From Pseudomonadota bacterium (lineage in GTDB: Bacteria > Myxococcota > UBA9042 > PHBI01): 5,135 nt of DNA. Below, piece by piece: positions 1-5,135 of this stretch. A program made the position numbers and the translations under genes. Position 1 is the first letter of the stretch. The number at the start of each line of letters is the position of its first letter. The DNA is taken from assembly GCA_005788935.1 (NCBI GenBank), contig SYAK01000017.1, positions 1 to 5,135 on the forward strand, in the 5' to 3' direction. A model generated the notes under the pieces. The model was not told where the DNA came from. It did no database searches and worked only from the letters and a program-made list of their open reading frames with translations.

Positions 1-2
1 CG

Positions 3-605
3 CTCGCGACGTCCGACGCGGTCTTTACGGCGACGGGTGTCGACCAGGGCAAGCTGACGATCAACCTGAAGTCGGGGGCGGGCACCCTGATGCTGTCGAC
101 GGACGTGGTGGACCGGCAGCGGCGTATCCTGGCCAATGGTGCCCCGATCCTGTGCGAGACGGAGCCTGGGGTCGCGTGCAAGGACAGCCGCAACGTGACG
201 CGTCCGCACGTGATCCTCAGCACGACGCTGACGCCGAGCCTCAAGCGGGTCGAGATCAACCTCGCGAATGGCCTCTCGGGCGCGAACGTCGTGCTGAACT
301 ACCAGCTCGGGGCCTTCTTGCAGAGCGTTGCGGGTGCGACGGTGGCGCCTGTCACGGTCAACGTCGGCAGCGGGTCGACGTGGAACCTGGGGGTCATCGG
401 CTCGAGCAAGGCGGACCGCCTGACGCTTGGCGCGACGGGCTTCGCGAACAACGCGGATCTGGTGGCCGATCTGACGTGGACGTCGGGTCAGGCGCCCGCG
501 CTGGCGGTCGTGTACGGCAGCATCGGCAACGACAGCCTCTCGGCGCTCGGAAACCTGATGCCATTGAAGGAGTTCGGCGTCGGCGGCGGGTTCCCGAACC
601 CGGTC
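3..605 (+). other. Beta-rich N-terminal part of the slice, no recognised family
   Basis: Residues 1-201 of the slice consist of short alternating hydrophobic stretches rich in Thr, Ser, Val, Gly and Asn (for example LTINLKSGAGTLML and VTVNVGSGSTWNLGVIG). This pattern suggests beta strands, as in a beta-helix or beta-sandwich. There are only two Cys (LCET and ACKD, near residues 51 and 59). A single RTX-like nonapeptide, YGSIGNDSL, lies at 513-539, so this may be a divergent lead-in to the RTX region that follows. I do not recognise a family and assign no function. Confidence 0.5.
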
Positions 606-3600
606 GAGTTCGGCGGCGGGCCCGGGAAGGACGTGCTCGCGGGCGGTCTCGCGGACGACATCCTGCTCGGTCAGGCGGATGCCGACACCATCCGGGTCTA
701 CGACGTGCCGGCCAACGGGGGGCTCTACGACGGGGCCGACTACATCGACGGCGGCGGGCATCTGCTCGACACGGTTGACTACGGCCTCGTGACGGTGGCG
801 ATGGGGGTGTCGGTCGATGACGCGTGGCTCCCGTTCGAGCGCGACGGCTTCACGAACTACCTGCGTTGCAGGGTGTCGGGCACGGTGAACGCGGACCCGA
901 CGAAGACCGTGTGGACCCCCGTCGCGGACGCCTCCGACCCGGGCTTCGGCGCCGTCGAGGCGGCTTGTGCCCCGAACGACGCGACGGCCTGCGCCGCGGA
1001 TGCGACCTGCCGCTGGTACGACGGCAAGTGCCGCAGCAAGGCGCGCGGCGTGCGGATGGGCGACGGGCGTCTCGTCGACCCGACGTGCGACCCGCTGACG
1101 GCCGCCAACGGCTGCGAGACCGAGGGTGACATCCTGCGCGGCACGAACCGCCGCGTCATCATGGGGGCTGGCAACGACGTCGCGACGGGGGGCTGCGACT
1201 ACGCCATCATCTTCGGGCGCCTCGGGGCCGACACGTTGTTCGCGAACGGGCAGGGGGCGCTCTACGGCGACGGCGGCGACGACCTCGTGAACGCGGGTTT
1301 CGTCATGAACGGCGCGCACTTCCTGTCGGGCGGGAGTGGCCGGGACCGGATAAGCTACGCGTCGCGGGCCCGCAGCATCCGCTTCACGACGGGTCGCGGT
1401 CGTCCGGGCGTCGCGGGGCTGAGCGGCGAGACGCCGAACCCGTTCGTCGCGAGCGTCGTCGAGGGCGACCTCGTTCTCGCGGACTTCGAGACCATCACGG
1501 GCACGGCGTTTGGCGACTTCATCGTGGGTACACCGGCGGCGAACACGATCTTCGCGGGGGGCGGCAACGATTACGTGCTCGGCGAGAAGGGCAACGACAA
1601 CGTCCACGGCGGTCCTGGCAACGACGTCCTGTTTGGCGGGCCCGGTAGCGACAAGCTCTTTGGCGGGTATGGCAACGACACCCTGCGTGGGGACGCGGGC
1701 CTTGACGAGATGAACGGCGACCTCGGGTGCTACACACCGGGCAACCCGACGACGACCTGTGATGCCCTTCAGTGCGCGCCAGGCGGCACATGCACCTTCG
1801 ACCGCTATTGCCCCTTCGGGCAGGTCTGCGACGACACCCACTTCTCGGGTCTCGGCAAGGACACGATCCGGGCGGCCTTCGACCCGGGCGGCGACAGCAT
1901 CTACTGTGGCGACGATCGGCGTGACGGCGCGCTCGACAACCCGCGCCGCATCAAGGATCTGGTGGACTACACCTACCGCGAGGCGGGCACGGTCGAGGTC
2001 GACAAGGCGGACAACGACCCCGATGACGGCCACCTCGGCTTCCTCGACCTCGATGGCGCCGAGGCGTCGCGCGACCTCGTCGACCGCTCGTGCGAGGAGG
2101 TGCAAGAGCCGACCGTGCCGACGCCTGGGCCCCTGACGCTCGGCGCGTCGTCGCCCGCTGACCTGACGGTGACCTACCCGGTCGGGCAGGCCTTCGTGCT
2201 GACGCTGCCCGGGGTGAACCGCGCCGACCCGCAGTTCTCGTACACGGCCTGCCACGGGACGTTCGACGTGGACGGCGTCTGCAGCGGGACGCCGTGCGAC
2301 GCGACGAGCTGCCCGGCGCGCTTCGTGGCGCCCGCCTTCGGGGCTGGCACGATGTCGGTGACCTTCATCCCGCAAGACGCGGTCGAGACGCCGAATGTCA
2401 CGACGTTCCGCGTCAAGGCGGTGCTCGCGGGGGCCGAGTCGACCCTCGACCTCAAGGTCACCAAGGTCCCGTGCACGACTGGCTGCAGCGGCACCGAGTA
2501 CTGCGCGGTCGCGGGTCCCGCGGCTGGCTTCTGCCACAAACCCAATTGTTTCGATGGGATGCGCAACGGTGGTTCGGCGGAGACGGGGGCCGACTGCGGG
2601 GGCGCTTGCGAGTCGACGTACGGGTTCGTGTGCCCCGCCGCGACCTGTGCGGACGGGCTCTGGAACGGGCTCGAGACAGACATCGACTGCGGTGGTCCGA
2701 CGTGCCTCGCGTGCGGCGGCGGCGAGATCTGCAAGGCGAACGCGGACTGCACGACGGACGAGTGCGTGGGGGGCGTCTGCCAGAGCGGCTGCGACGGGTG
2801 CCTCACCTGCACGACGACGGGGCTCTGCCCAGCCGGGCAGTGCGCCAATGACATGGCCTATTTTGGCGGGCTTTGCCTGAGCTCGCCCCCAGCCGGGTCG
2901 GTCTGGACACCGGACGGGTACGTCTGCGCGGACGGAGCCTTCCAGAGCGGCGCCACCTGCGTCGCCTGCACCGCGAACTGCCTCGACTGCGCGGCGCCAG
3001 GGGTCTGCTCAGCCTGCAAGGACGGCTTCGCGTCGGATCCTTCGGGGGCCTGCGTGGCGCTGTCCAACGGTGGGTGTCCATCGGGCACGTCGCTCGCGAG
3101 CGGCAGCTGCGCATGTGACCCCGGGACCTTCGGCAACCCCTTCACGGGCACCTGTGATGCGGCCTGCCCGGCGGGGACGACGGTGGTCGCGGGGACGACC
3201 GCGTGCGGCTGCGCTGGCGCGACGTGGTTCAACCCGGCGACGAAGACGTGCGCCGCGTGCCCGGCGGGTTGCACGGTGTGCGAGCTCAAGCCCGGGAATG
3301 CGTCGCCTGTCTGCACCGACTGCGAGGCAGCCTCCTTCGCGGAGGGCGCCGAGACGGCCGCCTGGAGCCTCTTCGAAGGCACCTGCGTCGAGGCGTGCCC
3401 GGCTGGCAGCAGCCGCGTCAACGGTTCGTCGGGTCCCGAGTGCCAGTGCCTCGCGGGGCGCTTCCTCAACGGCAATGGCACCTGTGCCCAGTGCCCGACG
3501 GGCTGCGCGTCCTGCACGGGCTCGACCGCGTGCACGCTGTGTGCGCCTGGCTACATGTCGCTCGGCGGGGCGTGCCAGCCGATGGGCACGGGGACGCCGC

Positions 3601-5135
3601 CGTCGGCGGGTCAGGGCGGGGTCGCATGCGGCGGGTTCACGTGCGGGGCGGGCCAGTACTGCTTCCAGAGCCAGTGCTTTTCGCCCCCGGCCGGGACCGT
3701 GCCGCAGCCATGCGTCAACGGCGACTGCGCCGCGGGCCAGACCTGCAGCGGCGGCCTCTGCTACCTGAGCGGCCCGGGTGGCGGCGCCACGCAGCCAGTC
3801 TTCACGTGCGTCGCCACGCACTTCTTCGACGTCGCCGACCGCGCCTGCGAGGCGTGCGCGTCGCCGTGCGCGACCTGCGAGGCGTCGGCGACCGACTGCA
3901 CCGGGTGCAGCGTCGGGTTCAACCTCGTCGGTCACCAGTGCGCGGCGGGCTGCCCAGGTGACATGACGCTCGACGCCGGGGCTTGCGTCTGCGACGATGG
4001 CAAATACTACAGCGTCTCCGAGCAGGCATGCAAGGCGTGCGCCAATGGCTGCGACGCCTGCTCGGGCGCCTTCGACTGCACGAACCCCTGCCTCACCCCG
4101 GATGGCAACGGCTGCACGGGCTGCATCGCCGTCACCTTCCAGGCGAACGGCGGCGCCTTCCCCGACGGCGTCACGAGCCGCGTCGCCTTCGCGAACCGGG
4201 GTCAGGACGTCGGCGGTTACCTCCCGCCCACGGCCGAAAATCCGGTCCTCGCGGGCAAGGTCCTCTCGGGGTGGTGGATCTTCGGCAGCTTCCGCCTCGA
4301 CAGCGGGAGGCCGGTGCCGGGCTGCCAGCAGACGCCCGAGTCTGCCGTCACGGCCACGGCGGGCTGGCTGCCAGCGGGCACGAACTGGCTCGTCCCGGTG
4401 GGGCATGCCGATTTCGCGTGCCCAGCGGTCGCGATCGCGGCGGGAGCGACGACGTGGCCAAGCGTCTTCTGCCCAGGCCTCGATGACGTGTCCGGCTTCC
4501 AGGGCTGGGCCACGGTGGGCGGTGTCGCGGTGGTGCCAGGCGGGCCCATCCCGGCTGGCACGAGCTACCCGTTCGCGGTCTACGGCAGCGGCGGCGGCGG
4601 CGGTCAGGGTGGCTGCCCGGTCGCCAACTGCGCCGTGTGCGCGGACCAGACGACGTGCGCGACATGCAATACCGGGTACACCGTCTCGACCGGCGCGTGC
4701 GTCGCAAATACGTACACCGTGACGTATGACGTTCAGTCGGGTGGTGGCTGCGGCACCCCCGAGTCGGTGACCTTCGGCAGCCCGTACGGGGCGATGGCCG
4801 CTGGCAACGCCCTCTGCATCCCGTCGCGCGCGGGCCACACCTTCGACGGGTGGTACCTGTCGCTCTCGTCCAGTCCGTCGCAGAAGGTGACGGCCGCGAC
4901 GACGGTGACGACCGCGTCGAACCACACCGTCTACGCGCGCTGGTTCGCGAACACGTATCAGATCGCGTTCGACGCGAACGGCGGCAATGCGTGCACGTCG
5001 GTGAGCCGGACCTTCGGGGCGCCCTACGGCAGCCTCTGCACGCCGGTCAAATCCGGTCACAGCTTCGTGGCGTGGCACACGGCGTCAGGTCTTGACGCGG
5101 GCTCGCAGCTCGGCGGCAGCTCGACGGTCGCGATC
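3..5135 (+). CDS. Internal fragment of a giant multidomain secreted Cys-rich RTX / furin-like / Flg_new repeat protein
   Basis: Frame +3 is open across the whole window, giving 1711 codons with no stop. The gene begins upstream and ends downstream, so no start codon, signal peptide or C-terminal sorting signal can be judged. In order the product shows: a beta-rich region (residues 1-201), RTX nonapeptide blocks with beta spacers and small Cys inserts (202-702), an Ig-like segment (703-823), a very Cys-rich stalk of DCGG and furin-like modules (824-1374), and Flg_new-type repeats (1375-1711) with one more furin-like module inside. I count about 116 Cys in all. No transmembrane helix or catalytic motif is seen. 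Every recognisable module is typical of exported proteins, so an extracellular adhesin or matrix role is inferred. Codon use is uniform along the frame (third position G/C, NCG-rich), which supports a single real gene. The exact family is not recognised. Confidence 0.93.
606..767 (+). repeat. RTX block I (degenerate calcium-binding nonapeptides)
   Basis: In-register nonapeptides follow GGxGxDxUx: GGPGKDVLA, GGLADDILL and GQADADTIR (615-695), then a looser stretch with YDGADYIDGGG. In RTX proteins the Gly-Asp turns bind calcium and fold into a parallel beta roll once outside the cell. These copies are degenerate: two have lost the Gly at position 4, so calcium binding may be weaker here. The block runs straight into the first DY-type spacer. 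Confidence 0.75.
768..869 (+). other. RTX-associated beta spacer, copy a (DTVDY type)
   Basis: The segment begins DTVDYG and continues VTVAMGVSVDD, the usual sequel to an RTX run ('D-x-V-D-Y-S ... G-V-T-V-D-L'). It ends near FTNYLRC at base 869. Two further copies occur at 1344-1499 and 1962-2108. This copy lacks the Arg found in the other two, so the assignment rests on the DY start and the alternating Val pattern. Confidence 0.55.
966..1031 (+). other. Small Cys motif, C-x7-C-x5-C-x6-C with CRW (PSI-like)
   Basis: Four Cys at residues 322, 330, 336 and 343, with a CRWYDGKC ending, resemble the core of PSI-type or other small disulfide knots in which Trp follows the third Cys. It lies between RTX blocks I and II, and further Cys follow (PTCDP, NGCETE). 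The match is by spacing and the CxW feature only; a true PSI domain has more Cys. It may be just a disulfide-bonded loop in the RTX scaffold. Confidence 0.4.
1128..1343 (+). repeat. RTX block II (spaced calcium-binding nonapeptides)
   Basis: RTX-type units are scattered over about 72 residues: MGAGNDVAT (1161-1187), FGRLGADTL (1212-1238), YGDGGDDLV (1263-1289) and SGGSGRDRI (from 1326). They are separated by short insertions, one of which carries a Cys (GGCDY). The Asp at position 6 is kept in all of them and the spacing is irregular. This implies several short beta-roll turns rather than one continuous roll. A second DY spacer follows directly. Confidence 0.7.
1344..1499 (+). other. RTX-associated beta spacer, copy b (ISYASRA type)
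   Basis: The sequence DRISYASRARSIRFT, then a Gly/Arg-rich loop, then EGDLVLADFETITG matches the common RTX inter-block pattern 'D-x-x-x-Y-S-x-R-x-x-x-V-x-V ... G-D-x-x-x-D-x-E-x-I-x-G'. The acidic 'DFETI' end leads without a gap into the first nonapeptide of block III, as is usual in RTX proteins. The window's codon ATA at base 1350 is rare in this GC-rich gene. Confidence 0.7.
1500..1715 (+). repeat. RTX block III: eight in-register nonapeptides (27-bp period)
   Basis: Eight consecutive 9-residue units fit exactly into 216 bases: GTAFGDFIV, GTPAANTIF, AGGGNDYVL, GEKGNDNVH, GGPGNDVLF, GGPGSDKLF, GGYGNDTLR and GDAGLDEMN. The third to eighth match GGxGxDxUx well, with Gly at 4, Asp at 6 and a hydrophobic residue at 8; the first two are the usual degenerate entry repeats. 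This is the clearest hemolysin-type calcium-binding region in the slice, enough for a short parallel beta roll. Family knowledge says such rolls fold on meeting extracellular calcium and are often exported by type I secretion, but no secretion signal is visible here. Confidence 0.92.
1728..1829 (+). other. Cys-rich insert within the RTX region (C-x4-C-x5-C-x5-C-x5-C)
   Basis: Right after the last nonapeptide there are six Cys in 34 residues: one in GDLGCY, then CDALQCAPGGTC, then YCPFGQVC. The C-x4-C-x5-C spacing is the same as in the 17-residue units at 3627-3761, so the same small module appears to be reused here. RTX-like sequence (GKDTI, GGDSIYCGDD) resumes downstream, so the module looks inserted into the RTX architecture rather than marking its end. 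Confidence 0.6.
1848..1961 (+). repeat. RTX-like remnant after the Cys insert
   Basis: GLGKDTIRA (1848-1874) and PGGDSIYCGDD (1884-1916) keep the G-x-D-x-I/U spacing of RTX turns but are isolated and imperfect. A Cys sits in the second. They connect the Cys insert to the third DY spacer and suggest that the roll is resumed briefly. The following residues, DNPRRIKDLVDY, lead into that spacer. Confidence 0.5.
1962..2108 (+). other. RTX-associated beta spacer, copy c, with acidic DxDxxDG loop
   Basis: VDYTYREAGTVEVDKADND is a third example of the 'D-Y-x-x-R-x-x-x-V-x-V-D' spacer. It is followed by an acidic stretch (DNDPDDGHLG and FLDLDG, 2010-2057) that could bind calcium. It closes with SRDLVDRSCEEVQE, parallel to the 'D-x-E-x-I' close of copy b. 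Instead of leading into more RTX repeats it ends in a Pro-rich linker (PTVPTPGP), marking the end of the RTX part. Confidence 0.6.
2109..2471 (+). other. Ig/cadherin-like beta-sandwich segment
   Basis: After the Pro-rich linker PTVPTPGP come about 113 residues of strand-like sequence: LTVTYPVGQAFVLTLPG, then ARFVAPAFGAGTMSVTFIP, and finally TTFRVKAVLAGAESTLDLKV. The last strand ends directly before the Cys-rich stalk. A four-Cys loop (CHGTFDVDGVC, then TPCDATSC) interrupts the middle and could close as two disulfides. The pattern is that of bacterial Ig-like or cadherin-like surface domains, but I cannot name the family from motifs alone. Confidence 0.45.
2472..2783 (+). repeat. NG-x-ETD-x-DCGG Cys-rich repeats (one diverged, one typical)
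   Basis: The typical copy (2646-2783) reads CADGLWNGLETDIDCGG, then PTCLACGGGEIC, then KANADCTTDECVGGVCQ. This is the well-known 'C-x-D-G-x-x-N-G-x-E-T-D-x-D-C-G-G' module that recurs in surface proteins of myxobacteria and relatives and in some algae. A diverged copy (2547-2609) has CFDGMRNGGSAETGADCGG, with the DCGG core kept. A short Cys cluster (CTTGCSGTEYC, from 2472) precedes both. The role is presumably structural, with intramolecular disulfides; no binding partner is known to me. Confidence 0.8.
2784..4124 (+). repeat. Furin-like / growth-factor-receptor-like Cys-rich stalk, five main modules
   Basis: Modules share a core of C-x2-C-x2/3-C-x2-C-x(5-10)-C-x2-C followed by a Gly/Phe/Tyr stretch and a closing Cys. 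The cores lie at 2958-3053 (CVACTANCLDC), 3249-3386 (CAACPAGCTVC), 3483-3575 (CAQCPTGCASC), 3846-3941 (CEACASPCATC) and 4029-4124 (CKACANGCDAC). Several are preceded by a C-x-C plus aromatic lead (SCACDPGTF, ACGCAGATWF, ECQCLAGRF, ACVCDDGKYY) and followed by CPAG or CPGD. A lead with no core (3108-3203) looks like a partial unit. This resembles furin-like and GFR-type repeats, which form rigid disulfide rods. All such Cys would need an oxidising compartment. Module 3249-3386 is longer than the rest because of an insert before its closing Cys. Confidence 0.8.
3627..3761 (+). repeat. Pair of 17-residue C-x4-C-x5-C-x4-C units
   Basis: CGGFTCGAGQYCFQSQC (3627-3677) and CVNGDCAAGQTCSGGLC (3711-3761) have identical Cys spacing and a shared GQ before the third Cys. 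They are joined by a Pro-rich linker (SPPAGTVPQP) and flanked by flexible Gly/Pro/Thr linkers (MGTGTPPSAGQGG and SGPGGGATQP). They break the furin-like array between its third and fourth modules. This 'C-x4-C-x2-GQ-x-C-x4-C' type is common in secreted proteins of GC-rich delta-type bacteria; the function is unknown. Confidence 0.75.
4125..4367 (+). repeat. Listeria-Bacteroides (Flg_new-like) repeat R1, divergent
   Basis: About 81 residues start IAVTFQANGG, the hallmark 'v-t-F-d-a-N-G-G' opening. They carry LSGWW at the place of the family's F-x-GWY and end AVTATAGW, like the family's terminal 'tvtatYAkW'. The length equals that of the clear copy R3. The mid-region has an unusual insertion and no Cys pair. 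The family forms small beta-grasp-like domains in bacterial surface proteins such as internalin B. Confidence 0.6.
4368..4586 (+). repeat. Listeria-Bacteroides-like repeat R2, strongly divergent
   Basis: The 73 residues after R1 keep GFQGW (4494-4508), followed by a Gly/Val stretch and TSYPFAVYG, which parallels F-x-GW...Y-A-x-W of the family. The N-G-G opening is missing. The assignment is helped by two Cys (ACPAV at 4419 and VFCPG at 4470) in the same relative places as the Cys of R3 and R4. It ends in a poly-Gly linker. Confidence 0.45.
4587..4613 (+). other. Flexible Gly-rich linker (SGGGGGQGG)
   Basis: A run of ggc/ggt codons encodes an SGGGGGQGG linker between repeat R2 and the following Cys module. 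Such linkers separate independently folding domains. The simple ggc run may vary in length between strains through slippage. Confidence 0.7.
4614..4700 (+). repeat. Sixth furin-like Cys module, placed among Flg_new repeats
   Basis: CPVANCAVCADQTTC followed by ATCNTGYTVSTGAC gives six Cys in the same order as the cores at 2958-4124 (C..C..C..C, then Gly-Tyr, then closing Cys), but lacks the first C-x2-C pair. It sits between repeats R2 and R3, well away from the main Cys-rich stalk, following a Gly linker. Confidence 0.75.
4710..4943 (+). repeat. Listeria-Bacteroides (Flg_new/InlB B-type) repeat R3, complete
   Basis: A 78-residue unit runs from TYTVTYDVQSGGG through TFGSPYGAM and SRAGHTFDGWYLS to HTVYARW. 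It matches the family pattern 'YtVtydaNGG...v-t-y-G-x-x-Y-G...p-x-r-x-G-y-x-F-x-GWY...t-v-YAkW' almost throughout. The differences are two Cys: one after the Gly run (4752) and one (4815) just before the usual Pro that leads into RAGHTFDGW. R4 follows immediately, so the two form a tandem pair. Confidence 0.88.
4950..5135 (+). repeat. Listeria-Bacteroides (Flg_new/InlB B-type) repeat R4, cut by the window end
   Basis: NTYQIAFDANGGNAC, then TFGAPYGSLCTPVKSG, HSFVAWHTASG and STVAI reproduce the family pattern from its start to near the last strand. The usual final 'YAxW' would lie beyond base 5135. Val-Ala replaces the common x-Gly before Trp (FVAW for FxGW). The two Cys are at the same places as in R3. 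Further repeats may follow downstream. Confidence 0.87.

Noticed and set aside
1500..1715. 27-bp periodic DNA, considered as a CRISPR or other tandem DNA repeat.
   Set aside because: The period is one RTX nonapeptide, conservation is at protein level with varied codons, and there are no spacers.
2010..2057. Acidic DNDPDDG/DLDG stretch considered as an EF-hand or dockerin.
   Set aside because: The loop does not fit the 12-residue EF-hand or dockerin spacing and lacks flanking helices; it fits better as the acidic loop of an RTX spacer.
2174..3535. Minus-strand frames with Pro/Gln/His-rich products (2174-2854, 2858-3535).
   Set aside because: The composition comes from reading Cys/Gly/Thr-rich repeats in reverse. 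There is no recognisable domain, and the sense frame explains the DNA fully.
152..3961. Plus-strand open frames in the other phases (for example 152-778, 2294-2851, 3203-3961, 3070-3768).
   Set aside because: All overlap the +3 frame and give Arg/Ala-rich sequence without motifs. They are side effects of high GC content.
4584..4613. GC-rich ggc run, considered as a terminator or regulatory hairpin.
   Set aside because: It lies in the open frame as a Gly linker and has no inverted repeat followed by a T-tract.
3009..5078. A 689-codon open frame on the minus strand, long enough to look like a gene.
   Set aside because: Its codons are the exact reverse complements of the +3 codons. Stops there require TTA, CTA or TCA in the sense frame, which this GC-rich gene almost never uses; the opening ends exactly at sense TCA codons at 3009 and 5085. 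The product is low-complexity Arg/Ala-rich with no domain, while the sense strand carries clear modules.

Overview
The whole window lies inside one protein-coding gene. Frame +3 (codons starting at positions divisible by 3) is open from base 3 to base 5135: 1711 consecutive sense codons with no stop. Neither the true start nor the stop codon is present, so this is an internal slice of a protein longer than 1711 residues. Residue n of the slice starts at base 3n. I see no RNA gene, promoter, terminator, insertion sequence, CRISPR array or second gene.

The slice is a mosaic of extracellular-type modules. Residues 1-201 (3-605) are beta-rich and unrecognised. Residues 202-702 (606-2108) hold several blocks of RTX (GGxGxDxUx) calcium-binding nonapeptides. 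The blocks are separated by a repeated 'DY-x-x-R' beta spacer and interrupted by small Cys-rich inserts. Residues 703-823 (2109-2471) look like an Ig/cadherin-type beta sandwich. Residues 824-1374 (2472-4124) are about 15% Cys (81 of 551 by my count). This part begins with 'NG-x-ETD-x-DCGG' repeats, continues with tandem furin/growth-factor-receptor-like modules, and contains a pair of 17-residue C-x4-C-x5-C-x4-C units. Residues 1375-1711 (4125-5135) carry four Listeria-Bacteroides (Flg_new/InlB B-type) repeats, with a sixth furin-like module set between the second and third; the fourth runs off the end.

The DNA is very GC-rich, and the third codon position is almost always G or C, with strong use of NCG codons (acg, gcg, ccg, tcg). 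There are no introns over 5.1 kb. Together with RTX, DCGG and Flg_new modules in one giant polypeptide, this best fits a GC-rich bacterium of the Myxococcota/former Deltaproteobacteria type. That assignment is inference; some GC-rich protists also have DCGG and furin-like repeats.

The likely role is a giant secreted or surface-anchored adhesin or matrix protein, with calcium-folded RTX parts, a disulfide-stabilised stalk and beta-grasp-like Flg_new repeats. No enzymatic domain is visible in this slice.
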